64,000 nucleotides of DNA, taken from assembly GCA_026119855.1 (NCBI GenBank), contig JAOWBW010000282.1, forward strand, positions 1,200,085-1,264,084. Direction: 5' to 3'. This stretch comes from Campanula takesimana (Eukaryota > Streptophyta > Magnoliopsida > Asterales > Campanulaceae). Position 1 is the first letter of the stretch. Every line of letters begins with the position of its first letter. The notes under the pieces were generated by a model. The model searched no databases. It was not told where the DNA came from and saw only the letters and a list, made by a program, of their open reading frames with translations. Position numbers and translations under genes: made by a program. Of the stretch, positions 23,290 to 34,618 are shown in pieces.

Positions 23290-24236
23290 GGTTAATGACA
23301 ATTTAGACCCTAAAGTCATATACCACCCTCCCAAACAAACCCTGAAATTTTTTATTTTTTATTTCGCCAGATCAGACCTCAAAGTGTAAAAAAGTCGCCA
23401 GTTATGGCATTTTTGACGGATTTTGTTAGAAAAGTCAGTTAAGTAGCATGTGCCATGCACGTGATTGACAAAATGGATGGCTTTGCAATTGATATTAGGT
23501 ATTAAGGGCTTTAGTGAAATTTTTAAAACTTAAAGGGTTAAAAAATCAAATGTACAATATTTTTCTGCATATTTAATATATCAAAAAAAATTATCAAAAA
23601 ATTATAAGTACAATTTAAAAATAAATCTCTAATTTGGAATTAATTTAATTAAAAAATTTAAATAAAACCTTTAATATTTTTAATATATTAAAATTTAAAA
23701 ATATATAAAAATTAGTCTTACTAATTATTACATTAACAATAAATCAAGAGAAAGATAGATAAAAAAATGACAAAAACAAAGAAAAAGAAAAGATTAAATA
23801 GTGAAAATGAAAGATTAATTTTTCTATATTTTTAAATTTTAATATATTAAAAATACTAAAGGTTTTATTGAAATTTTTTAATTAAATCAATTTCAAATCT
23901 GAGATTTATTTTTTCATTGTACTTATTATTTTTTGGTAATTTTTATTGATATATTAAATATGCAGAAAAATATTGTACATTTTATTTTTTTAACCCTTTA
24001 AGTTTTAAGAATTTCACTAAAGCCCTTAATACCTAATATAAATTACAAATCCATACATTTTGTCAATCATGTGCATGTCACATGCTACTTAACTGACTTT
24101 TCTAACAAAATCCGTCAAAAAGGCCTTAACTGGCGACTTTTTTACACTTCAAGGTCTGATCTGGCGAAAAAAAACACTTCAAGGTTCATTTGGGAGGGTG
24201 GTATATGACTTTAGGGTCTAAATTGTCATTAACCCC
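23290..24236. mobile_element. Foldback MULE
   Basis: Two arms of about 420 bp, 23290-23715 and 23815-24236, are inverted copies around a spacer of about 100 bp. Exact 9-bp TSD TTTTTAAAT at 23281-23289 and 24237-24245. Arm sequence is related to the TIR of the partial MULE at 24646 (shared 'gccagatcag' and 'catgtgccatgcacgtg' segments). It has no coding capacity; a transcript would form a long hairpin. Confidence 0.9.
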
Positions 24237-24245
24237 TTTTTAAAT

Positions 24246-24645
24246 TAGTGAAAAAAATAATGTTTATTTTATTTTAGGGTTGCGGAAAGTATAAATAATT
24301 TGTATTAGGATTTTAGGAGTCTAACTTTTGTCGTTTTATGATATTGATTATTTACCCTAATATTAGTTCACTTTCATAATGTATAGCTGGGTTTTTAATT
24401 GTGTTAAGTTACTATAATTTTTTTATTAAAAATCATTTATATTTTTAGAAATATTTTTTTATTGTTTTATTTAAGATTATTTGTTATGTTTATAACCGTC
24501 GTACAAGTAAATTTTCTAAAAAAAAATACTTGCAATAAATGGATAGTTTGTGTCAGTCATTTTGTAAGATTTTTTTAGCATTCATTTTGTAAGATTTATT
24601 ATTGTTTAAATTATGTACAAAAGCTTTTCGCTTCCCCATTAAATT
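24246..24645. other. AT-rich spacer, nothing recognised
   Basis: Contains a short direct repeat 'cattttgtaagattt' (24560 and 24583 areas). No gene seen. Confidence 0.5.
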
Positions 24646-25497
24646 TAGGGTTAATTGCAATTTCGGGCCTGAAGCCAAGGGCGAGTCTTCTAAAAGGGGC
24701 CCCATATTTTATTTTGCCAGATCAGGGCTCGAAATGCAATTTTTTGGCAAATTCAAGGCTTTTTGACTGAATTCATTAGAAAAGTAGGTTAAATCTCATG
24801 TGCCTTGCACGTGATGGTCAAATTGGATAATTTTGAAACGTATAATTTTTTATGGGGGTCAAACATAAATGTTTAAATATTAAAGGACCTAATTGAAAAC
24901 CTCTTCATTCCCAATCTAATATTAACGCAAACTGGTGTGGCGAGTTCTCTCGCTCCCAAAATTTGTCCCCTCGTCTCTCTCCCAAGAAGATCGAAGAACA
25001 CACTTCAAGAGAGACCGCTAAGGACTAGAACAGTCTTCGTCTTCCCATCCGCCGCCGCTCTAATCATCAAGGCACTCAAGGAGCCAGAGCGCGACACGAA
25101 GAAGACGGAGAACATTAAGCACAATGGTAACGTCTCGACCTGAGTTAGGGATTAGAATACGCCGAAGAACTATTGTTTAGATCTAAGATGGGTCCAAAGA
25201 GGTTTCCGGTCACTTCAAAATCTTGAATTAGCGAGTTCTGAAGGTCAAATGGTGGAGGGATGTTAGGGGCATGGAAGAAAGTGATGAGGAGAGGATTAAA
25301 TGGGTTAGTTCAAAATTTTGATTTCTCTGTTCTCGATTCCTTTTGAATTAAGAACATGAGTTTCAGTTTGTGTGAGTGTTTGCTTGATTTTGATGGGTTG
25401 ATTTCTCTGTTTGATTTTCGGTGGGGGTTGCGGTAGTTACAACATGTAGATGGTGGTGCACAGTGGTGGCAATGGTGGTTCTAAGTGGTGGAGATGG
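24646..25497 (+). mobile_element. Pack-MULE, left part
   Basis: 24650-24920 is a MULE-type TIR related to the foldback element at 23290 in segment order and sequence. It is followed at 24937 by captured coding sequence. The right TIR is not visible because Copia A inserted at 25498. TSD therefore cannot be tested. The tail (25143-25497) is G-rich non-coding sequence. Confidence 0.65.
24937..25142 (+). pseudogene. RPL12: Captured fragment of ribosomal protein L12 gene
   Basis: The frame reads ASSLAPKI early and PSAAALIIKALKEPERD then NIKHNGN at its end. These are conserved blocks of eukaryotic cytosolic 60S ribosomal protein L12 (uL11), which binds rRNA at the GTPase-associated centre. Between the blocks, another frame still reads KKIEEH and RETAKD followed by a stop, matching the family order, so there are frameshifts. 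About 17 codons of the usual protein are missing in the middle. The family is about 166 residues; this covers roughly residues 26-100 only, without start or end. It sits directly inside a MULE TIR, as expected for transduplication. Not functional. Confidence 0.85.
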
Positions 25498-26994
25498 TGT
25501 TGGTGTTGGTTCCCTAGGCACGTTTGTTAAACGTTGTATATGATATCATTTTGTTCATATTTATAAAGAGATGTTTCGATTATTATTGTTGCTCATGTTT
25601 GCCTATAATAATCTCCGTCCCTAGTACTTGTTTGGTACTAGTATAAAGGCTAAATTATCATGGGATTATCATGTTAGATTTATGGGTACTTGTTTGGAAC
25701 AAGGTACTGGACATGACCCGCTCTATGAGATTTATATCATGGTCAATGTCATATATATAACTCATATTAGTTATGTCATTTGAATCCTTAGACATGAAGT
25801 TATTATAGTCTTCCACTTGATGAACATTATATTTGACATATTCAAACGCTACCTTTAACCAGGTAGTTATAAAGGGTATGATTGGCATAATCGAATTCAG
25901 GTAGGGAAGAATAATAAGATAAATGGATTTGTCCCTCTTCGGAGAGATGTCAAGCTTGGGCCCCTCGTAGGAATGATGTTGATGAAATGTTTGGCCAAAC
26001 TTAAATGAATTGATTTGATCAATGTTATTTGGATTTTCAACATATTCGGGATCGAGTAAGTATTGAACAATACAAGTTCACATGTTGACCATGACTTGTG
26101 TTCAATGACATCGTGGATAAAAGGGATTGTGACATGTTCTAAAGGAATGGAAACTTGTATCTAGTTACACTATTTGGGTAGGTATGACGGTTTGCTAGAA
26201 CCTAATCATATCTTATGGGTTCATGGTTGGACCCATTTCCAACTTAGTGTAATCCTAGAGGGTCACACACGAATAGAACGAATCCTAAAGGACAGAATTG
26301 GAATTATGGAAAAATGAGTTTTTTCTGGACTGGCACGACCGTGCTCGTTAAGCCGCACGACCGTGCTAGGCACGGCCGTGCCGTTTATAACGTACGACCG
26401 TGCCAATATTCGGTGGGCGGATGGCTGGCTCAACCCTACTGGCACGACCGTGCCAGTTATAGGGCACGACCGTGCCAGAGCTGCTGGGACAGAAAAACTG
26501 TGCATTAATTGGGTGACGGGATTTAGGTTTCCTAGGTCCTTAAGGGTTAAGGACTAGGACCTATTTAAGCATCTTTTCACGAGCCAATAAGCAAATGATT
26601 CCTAGTTTCTTAGAGAGACAAGATTATTGATCAAAGGTTTGGAATCTATGATCAAGAATTCATAATTCCATATAGTCATTATAATTGTGAAAGCGTGTTT
26701 CATAATTTGGTCTAGCAACCAAGATCAGGTGTTCTTGATATTCGTTCGTGGTGTGGATACCGCTAGAGGATGAAACTTATCATCTTCAAAGTTCGTGTTC
26801 AAGCTTTGTGTTAGTGATCAAGTTTTCAAGCCTCCACCAAATTCAAGGTTGCAAATTCAAAGTCATCAAGGGTTAGTATTCTAGTATTCATTATGTTTAT
26901 ATTTGATATAATCATATGAACGGATCTATGGGCTTTGGGTTTCATAAATTTTAAATGCTTAATTCCGCTGTGCATGTTACTAGGAAACCCAATA
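25498..26994 (+). repeat. 5' LTR of Copia A
   Basis: Starts TGTTGGTGTTGGTTCCC, the same as 38574 apart from one base; ends AAACCCAATA, where CA is expected, so the last bases have mutated. TATA-like 'ctatttaagc' at 26561-26570. 1497 bp. Confidence 0.85.
26333..26475 (+). promoter_or_regulatory. Six GCACGACCGTGC palindromic boxes
   Basis: Copies at 26333-26344, 26355-26366, 26370-26381 (GCACGGCCGTGC), 26392-26403, 26442-26453 and 26464-26475. They lie 86-230 bp upstream of the TATA-like site. The second LTR has the same set (49118-49260), which proves the array belongs to the family. Confidence 0.75.
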
Positions 26995-26995
26995 G

Positions 26996-27007
26996 TGGTA
27001 TCAGAGC
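26996..27007 (+). other. Copia primer-binding site
   Basis: TGGTATCAGAGC, complementary to the 3' part used by Copia elements on initiator tRNA-Met, one base after the LTR. Confidence 0.9.
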
Positions 27008-27158
27008 CCCCGTTCATGTTGATTATTTCAATACTAGATCATGTTGTATATATATAAATTGTTTATATGCCTAGCATGATATGAATATTGGGATTAAGAA
27101 TGTTTATGTGGTCTATACGTTTTATGTGGTTTATTGTTTCATAAACTTTAATCGCACT

Positions 27159-29876
27159 TGTCACGACCCGAAAACTAGGCTCTATTTTCTTAGTAATAAA
27201 TATTTAATTATTTATTTATAGCTTACTTATTTATTTAAATTATTTATTTATTTAAATATTTATGTGTGTATTTTGTGTTTCATGATGTATTCGTGCCTAG
27301 CATTTAATTGGTTAATTGTGCTAGTGTAGGGTGTTGGGTCTTAAATGTTAGTGGGGAGTATAAGATTATTGTGTTAGTGTGTAGGGGAGGGGGTCTATGT
27401 GTAAATTCTCTAATTATCCTACTTACTCCCTCTTTTCCCCTCACCTCCCTCTCTTTCTCCCTCACCTCACTCCCCATTCCCAGCCATCTCTCTCTCTCTC
27501 TCTCTCTCCATTGCAAAGGGTAAGCTTTCTCTCCCTTCTCTCTTCATTATCTTCCTCTTCCTCTTGTTATTTCTCATTCCTTAAAACGTGAAACTTGTTT
27601 AGATCGTCGATAGGATCGTGGGAAGCCAAGAAATTTCGAGTTCCATCACCTTTGAGAAAATCCGAGTAAGTTGCTTTTCCCCCATTTATGCTAAAAATGT
27701 TCATCTTTAACTCCATTGATGCTCTAGTTGACATATATGGCTTCTTTGGTTGATTTGGAATTTATTTGTAAAACTATCCATTTTTGTGAGAATTGGGTGT
27801 TTGGATCATCTCTTGGTTTAGGTTGTCTAATAGATGTTATATGAGTCATTTTAGACTTATAAGTTGTTCTAGTACCTTGTTATACTTGTTGGATGTGTTA
27901 GATTTTGGTTTGGTTTTAGTTTGGGTCGATTTTTGGAAGAACCCAGAATTTTGGCCGGATTTCGTCCCTCCGGGCAAGGAGGCGTGCGCACCCTTTTCTG
28001 CTTCAAAAACGCAGCCTTCTGATCAAGGGAGGCGCGCGCACCCCTTTTTAGGGAGGCGCGCGCACCCCTCTTTTTCCAGTTTGTTCGTTTTTCGTTCGAT
28101 CTTCCGGAGGCCATAACTTTCTCATCCGGACTCCGTTTTAGACGTGTAAACTATCGTTTCAAAGCTCTCTTCGAGTACTACAATATGGCATAGGTTGTTC
28201 AGTTAAGTTATAAGTTTTATACTTCGGGATTTTATTGGGTGTTTGAGGTTAAGAGGAGTTGTATCGATCCATTGTGAACAAGTTTTGTAAATCCAATTGA
28301 GTGACTTTATTGAGTTGTTATGATCATCTTTGTGATATAAGTGAGGATTTCATACTTTGAGACCCTTTAATTGAAAGTTATTTTACTGATCGGATTGATT
28401 TTAGAATAAGACTTGGTCTAGGTTTTAGGTGATATCCTATAGTACCTAGAGGGTTGTTTTGGAACACTAAAGTGTAGGGTTTAGTCCGGTCGTGATCATG
28501 TTCTAATAAGGGTAACCTTTTGGATTCGTTTGGGGTGTTTAGAATTGGTTCGTTATGGACGGAGGTAAAGCGTGACTTGGCGATTGGGTACTTACGGTTT
28601 GATTAACCTTAAGGTGTATTCATTCTGATTTCCTACTTTGGAATTTCAGGTGTGATGAGATGGTTGAGTTCATAGTCCTAGTATATCTTTATGAGTAAAT
28701 GTTTAGGGTCATTTTGGTAATAGTCATTGTGCCATTTGTGAGCGACCGTTTGGGTTGTGCTCTTTATGAATAACTCGTGGGTATCATCTTTAGGATGTGT
28801 TTGGTATGGGTCCTTGTCTTGGAATCATCTTGTTTTAATGGTCAATGTTGTTGGACTCTTTTATGAGAAACTCGTTGTGTTTATTGTTGTTGAACTCTTC
28901 TTGAGTAATCGTTTGCATCTTTTATGGTGATTAATTGGTATGGTTCCCTACTTTGGAACCCTAAGTTGTTTAATTAAGCTAGTATTTATTACTTAGCATT
29001 TATTTGGAAGCCCAGCTGGCATATTTGTTGCATCGGGCGATGGGAAAGATTATAATGGCAAAGCCAAGTCCATTATAATGTTGACCATTGTTTTTCCCTT
29101 ACTATACCCCTTTTCCAGATTGGCCTTGGAAGAGATAAGTTAGCTTCCTTTGTGAATGTATCTAGCTACCGAGCATGACTTTGTGGCATGGCTCTTGTCC
29201 TTTGTGACACTCTTATGGTTATTGTTCCGGTACCGGGGGTTTTCTCTTCGGCTTTCATGCTATTATGAAGATGTGATTGGTTGATTATTGAAGCTGCGCA
29301 GCGATCCTTTATTTGGATGTATCGGTTTGGAAACCTTGGCTAATATCCTTTGTTATGTGTTTACTTTCCGCTGCTATCTGTTGACTGTTAATTGTTACAT
29401 GCTACGTGATATTTATCATTGTTTATTGCTTATTGCATTATATCATGTCATGTAGTTGCATTAGTAACTTACTGAGATTTTATCTCACCCCGTTTATTTC
29501 CATCTTTGTTTTTCCTTAACCCCCCCCCACCCCCATGAGGAAAAGGATTAGGATTCGCGGATCGAGGAGGACGTCGAGAGGATTGAGATTTTGGGGCAGG
29601 TTGTTATGGATCGGTTTACATTATTTAAATGTATAACCTTTTGGGGATAGTTTTACCATTATTGACGTCATTAAGGATTGTATATTTTATTCTTTTGGGT
29701 ATAAGCTGTGGAGCTTATGTTAGATGTACTTTGTTGATTTAAACTTGGATTTGTAAAACCTTGTGTTATCATCTTTTGGTTCAAAATGAAATTTTTAAAT
29801 TCTATATTTTAGAGTTTTGGTTTTAAGTCGACGTCCAGTTCGCGTATTCCGGGCCCGCGGGGTAGGGGTCGCGACA
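27159..29876. repeat. 2.7-kb gypsy solo LTR (Tekay/Del-like)
   Basis: Begins TGTCACGACCCG and ends GGGTCGCGACA, with exact 5-bp TSD GCACT at 27154-27158 and 29877-29881. Length of 2718 bp and TGTCACGACC termini fit Tekay-type chromovirus LTRs (lineage from memory). It has (TC)n at 27486-27507. No internal coding region remains, so it is a solo LTR. Confidence 0.85.
27976..28069 (+). promoter_or_regulatory. Three GGAGGCGCGCGCACCC boxes in solo LTR
   Basis: Copies begin near 27978 (one CG to TG change), 28028 and 28052. They are GC-rich islands in otherwise AT-rich sequence. Orientation of the LTR is not certain, so relation to a promoter is inference. Confidence 0.5.
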
Positions 29877-29881
29877 GCACT

Positions 29882-31210
29882 ATTCAATCTCAATAAAATT
29901 ATGGTGGATTTAAAATTGTTTGGATTGTCAATTTTTGATTGGATCAAAGTTTTTATAATCTAGAGATTCATGAATAAATTGTTTATTCAAGGTTTTGATG
30001 ATCATGGTGATTGGATCACCAAGAACACCAAACCCTAATTGAATCGTGGAAAAACAATTTTGAGACAAATTTTAGAATTTTAAAATTTTGATTTTTCAGA
30101 GGGGTCCGACCGGACCCTTGCAAAGACCCGGCCGGACCTAGGGTTTAGGCGCGGGGGCTTGTGCGAGGGTTCGGGGTTAGATCTTGGGGTTTAAATTTCC
30201 TATTTGTTTTAGTCTTGAGATACTGCGATTGGATCAAGGTTTGGATGGCTAGTCTACGTTCATCGAGACTGTGTTTCCCAAACTTGATCGCAATCAAAGA
30301 TTCAAAGATAATCGAAGATTAGAATTATGAAGAGTTCATAATTGCTAAAATTAAGAAACAAAAGTTCTTGATTCAAGTTTGGAGTTTCATGTGGAATTGT
30401 GAATGCAATTGGCCTACGTTCATCGAGACCATCTATTGCTTAGTTTCAGCCACATGGTCTACTTTCTTGGTCTCTTGAATTAGTGCGGAATTGTGGTTGC
30501 CAATGGCTTAGTTCGACCGCACTTCTTGTTGTCTTGATTTGGAGATGATGACCAAAGTTCAAATAGTCTCATCCTCATAATTATAGAGAAACTAATGACA
30601 CATAAATATTATGCTTAAATTAATAGAGATTAATTTAGTGGCTAAACTTGATGCTCAACATATTTATCTTATGTGCTTATAAATGTGTTGTATGCTATAT
30701 GGTGATGAACCTTCTTGAAAGTTTTAAGTCATTTTTTTCCACGCCATGATTAAAACACTTGTTAGTACATGGGTAATTTTAGTGTGAGTTCGCCCTAGCG
30801 AGGTGCATTAACTTTATTCATGTATGAGCAAGATGGATAATGTGGGCTCGCCCTAGCGAGGTGCATTAACTATACGTTTAAAAGGGTTAGACTTAATTAG
30901 GCGTCAAAACAGTTTTGGGCCTGAGGCAAAGATGAGATTAAACATGCTTTTGAGATTGGATCTCTAAGAATCATATAGGATATGATTGACAAGAAATTGT
31001 CTACCTAATTAATTTGATTTAGTGTAATCCGCCATAGAGGACTTGAAATTAAATTAAAGTTGGATCTTAGTTTCAAAGGAATATCAGAAAAGGACCTAAG
31101 AGTCATATAGGATATGATTGACAGGGTTGTCTACCTAATTAATTTGATTTTGTGTAATCCGCCATAGCGGACTTGAAATTAAATTAAAGTTGGATCTTAG
31201 CCCATTTAAA
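29882..31210 (+). other. Leader of Copia A
   Basis: Non-coding. Contains a pair of 'ccgaccgg'/'ccggccgg' palindromic words at 30106-30146 and a ~130-bp tandem duplication (about 30952-31076 and 31097-31202) with 'gtaatccgccatag' in each copy, plus a duplicated 'tcgccctagcgaggtgcatt' (30791 and 30850 areas). Confidence 0.6.

Positions 31211-31212
<2 letters not shown>

Positions 31213-31258
<46 letters not shown>
31213..31258. repeat. (TA)n microsatellite
   Basis: Uninterrupted TA run at the 5' end of the Helitron, expanded from the usual short TATATA. Confidence 0.95.
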
Positions 31259-31261
<3 letters not shown>

Positions 31262-31379
31262 GTTGGTGAGGAGAGCCATAGTGTTACCACATAGACAAGT
31301 CTTAGAGAAATGTTGCATTTGGTGTTGCCACATCATTACCACTCTTATAAATAAGAGACATTTCAAAAAAAAATTCTTA

Positions 31380-31865
31380 GCTAATAGCATTAGCTAATAG
31401 TATTAGTTACTATATAGGGTAACTATTATAGTTAAATACTATAGTTAACTAATACTTATAATAGTAATAGTTACTATAATAGGTAACTAATATACTTAAC
31501 TACTATAGTAACTAATACTTATAATAGTAATAGTTACTATAATAGGTAACTAATATAGTTAACTACTATAGTAACTAATACTTATAATAGTAATAGTTAC
31601 TATAATAGGTAACTAATATAGTTAACTACTATAGTAACTAATACTTATAATAGTAATAGTTACTATAATAAGTAACTATAATAATAGTTAACTATATACT
31701 TATAATAGTAATAGTTACTATAATAAGTAAATATTATAGTTAACTACTATACTAACTAATACTTATAATAGTAATAGGTACTATAATAGGTAACTAATAT
31801 AGTTAACTATACTATAGTAACTAATACTTATAATAGTAATAGTTAACTATTATAGTTAACTATTA
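31380..31865. repeat. 63-bp AT-rich tandem array in Helitron
   Basis: The word 'aatacttataatag' recurs with a 63-bp period (31451, 31514, 31577, 31640), then less regularly to 31865 and in diverged form at 32141-32326. Units are made of TAGTTA/TAACTA sub-words that are themselves self-complementary. Confidence 0.85.
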
Positions 31866-32140
31866 CTACCTACGTCCCAAAGTAAGAGTCTTACTTTCTA
31901 TTTTGGTACGTCACAGAGTAAAAGTCTTTTTCTTAAAATGACAAAGAATCTTTACTATTCATCTCAGTCACTCTCTCTCCTATTTTACTTTTATACTCAC
32001 AAAATCAATCAACTTATTATTCACTCCCACTCATTCTCTCTCCTAATTTTCTTTTACACTCATAACATTTACTTTACTTCTATCATTTCTTAATTTCCGT
32101 GTAAATGGGAGATATGACTCTTACTCCGGGACGGAGGGAG
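31866..32140. mobile_element. Stowaway MITE nested in Helitron
   Basis: CTACCTACGTCCC...GGGACGGAGGGAG, TA on both sides (31864-31865, 32141-32142), 275 bp, inserted in the satellite. Confidence 0.88.
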
Positions 32141-32326
32141 TAATATTTAACTATTATAACTAACTAATACTATTAATAGTATTAGTTAATTATAATAGTT
32201 AAATATAATTGTTAACTATAATAGTTACTATATATGTTAATTATTATTAATAGTATTAGTTAATCATAATTGTTACAATATATATTAACTATTACTATTA
32301 ATTATATTATTTAATCATAATAGTTA

Positions 32327-32585
32327 CTACATCTGTCCCAAAATGAGTGTCCAAATTTTATTTTAAGTGACACTGAAAATCTCAATTTTGTTGTACAATT
32401 TGGTAGCAAATATTCATATATAATCTTGTAATCTCCTTTCCAAATATTTAGTTTTGCACGTATAAAGAAAGCGGTGAAAAAAAAATTGAAAAAAAATATT
32501 TAGGGACAAAGTTATGTTAAAAAAAGATACTCATTTTGGGACAAAGATTTCTTGAAAATGGACACTTATTTAGGGACAGAGAGAG
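32327..32585. mobile_element. Stowaway MITE nested in Helitron
   Basis: CTACATCTGTCCC...GGGACAGAGAGAG, TA on both sides (32325-32326, 32586-32587), 259 bp. More diverged at the ends than its neighbour. Confidence 0.85.
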
Positions 32586-33270
32586 TACTATATATGTTAA
32601 CTATTACTATTAATACCATTAGGTTTTTTGAAATATTCATACAACAGACTTAAATGTACTTCTAAATTAATTAAAAAATATATTTATTACAACTATGTAC
32701 AACCAAAGCTATGAAAATGTTTTGATTAATTTAAAATATACATATATTTTCAAATAAAATTATTATGTTAATTTATCAATTAACAACATCAAAAAAGGAA
32801 AATACAAAAAACATTAACGGAATAGATTCCCGTGCAGAGCACGGGTTACCTACTAGTTATATTATACATTGGATGTATAAGAAGGTTATATAATTTAGTG
32901 GTAGTATTTTTTTGAAAAAATACATCATTATCTCTTTAATGAAATTGGTACTTGTGAAATTTTGGAATTTTGCATAGTTGTATGACAACTAACACTCAAT
33001 CAATTTCGTTGTGATCAATCATTTAGAAGGATAAGCTTCAAGAGAATGGTACAAAATTTATGAATTGGATCCTGAGCTTAAGAATGGTTCTAAGGCAAGA
33101 AAATAAGTTGTACATTCTTTATGGGCCTATTCCTGAAGAACCCGAAGCCAATAAAAGACAATCACAAAAAACATGAGAATGATTCTAAAGATGTGAGTTG
33201 TCTCATGTTGTAAACCATGTGCTCAAAACTCCAACAATGTTTGGAACTGTTGGAAGTCTATTAGATAGGC

Positions 33271-33701
33271 GTGCAGTTGAGAGACATGCTTCAAAAGCAA
33301 GCTAGGCAAGAGAGGTATAAAACCGTTGTTGCATTCACTTCTTGCAAAATGAGTGAAAGGCAACAAGTGGGTCCTCACATGCTTAATATGAAAGGCTACG
33401 TAGAGTATCTTGAGAAACTTGGCTATCCAATTGATTTGGAGCTAGCTACGAATCTCATTCTTAATTCATTGCCAAAAGGTTATAATCACTTTGTGATAAA
33501 CTATAAATGGATAAGGATCTCTCCGAGTTGCATGGTATGCTGAAAACTGCGGAGGTGAAGATGGTGGAGAAAGATTCTCCAATGCTCATGGTTCTGAATG
33601 GAAAGGTGCCAAGTGCCAAAAGAAATGTAAGACAAGTATTGTCAAACCTAAAGAAAATAATTTTGGCTAAAGTTATAACTCAAGATGATACAATTTGGTA
33701 A
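33271..33701 (+). pseudogene. gag: Copia A gag remnant
   Basis: Two overlapping frames join near 33510. They carry the Copia gag signature around MLQKQARQERYKTV, then MKGYVEYLEKLGYPID and LILNSLPKGY, continuing in the next frame with LSELHGMLKTAE. This is the central capsid-like region (retrotran_gag_2/UBN2 type); N-terminus and zinc knuckle are not recognisable. One frameshift at about 33500-33510. The region 32857-33270 and 33702-34109 has only stop-ridden Copia-like sequence. Dead copy. Confidence 0.8.
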
Positions 33702-34183
33702 CGTGGCAATTGGATTGGCCATCTAAAATTGTAGTCAAAATTCTGGATGATCAATAAAAGAAGATGGTAGTAGGACTACCACTTGGGCTTTTATGTTATA
33801 AATTAATTTTTCTACCTTTAATTATTGGGTATTGGATACCGGATATAGGTCCCACATTTATATAAATGTGCAATAATTGATGAATTGAAAGACTACTTAT
33901 AGTAAAGTTTGATCTATGAATGGTAATGATGCAAGATTTGCAACATTATTCATAGAACACTTATGAAGTGATTTACTCATGAAGTAGAAAAATATTATTT
34001 TGTTATAAGATAATGAAGGATATTTATTTCTTATTTGGAACAAGAAATGTGTTTTATTTATTATGATTTACTTTATTGTGTTATCATATAAATAAATCTT
34101 ATATCCTAAATCTTGAAGGTAAATACTAAATACAGAGAAAATTATATACAGGGAATGAAATATTCCAACGCTGCCCTTGCCCG

Positions 34184-34319
34184 TCTCGTGTAAGTATACA
34201 CGAGATGTCATCTACAATCTCGTGTATATGTACACGTGATGACTCGTGTATGCACACGAGATTTCACGTGTACATATACACGAGATTGTAGATGACATCT
34301 CGTGTATGCTTACACGAAA
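34184..34319. repeat. Compound palindrome 1 (CTCGTGT/ACACGAG)
   Basis: A 136-bp near-perfect inverted repeat centred at 34251.5. Each arm itself contains two smaller palindromes, and the centre is a fifth (CTCGTGTATGCACACGAG). In all there are ten CTCGTGT-type half-sites. It lies about 65 bp inside the left end of the MULE. Confidence 0.92.
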
Positions 34320-34618
34320 TAGTGTCTGAACCTGCATTTTCACAACAGCAACAGCAAAAGCAAAAGCAACAAGAAACAGAACTAGAACTGAAATTTGATT
34401 CTTAATATGATAGCACATTTCCACAACACAGTGGGAGGGACCAATAGACCATTACACATATACTATCGCCAAATTGTATACGAAATAAAAATGTTAACAA
34501 GGCTTATGCATATAATTCAAACATCAAAACATCCAAACATTCATACAAACTTGATAATTCTAAAACCATTACACATATACTATCCCCTACGTAATCTTTC
34601 TCTTCTTGCATCGTTATC

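Larger units (their letters stand above)
31211..32856 (+). mobile_element. Non-autonomous Helitron
   Basis: Left terminus TCTATATATA after an A (31210). Right terminus is hairpin CCCGTGC-AGA-GCACGGG (32829-32845) followed after seven bases by CTAG (32853-32856) and then a host T. Insertion between A and T, a 5' TC and a hairpin plus CTRR 3' end are the defining Helitron features. 1646 bp, no Rep/helicase. It contains a 63-bp satellite and two Stowaways. Confidence 0.85.

Noticed and set aside
27308..27591. Overlapping short ORFs on both strands
   Set aside because: They lie in a CT-rich part of a gypsy solo LTR; low complexity, no domain.
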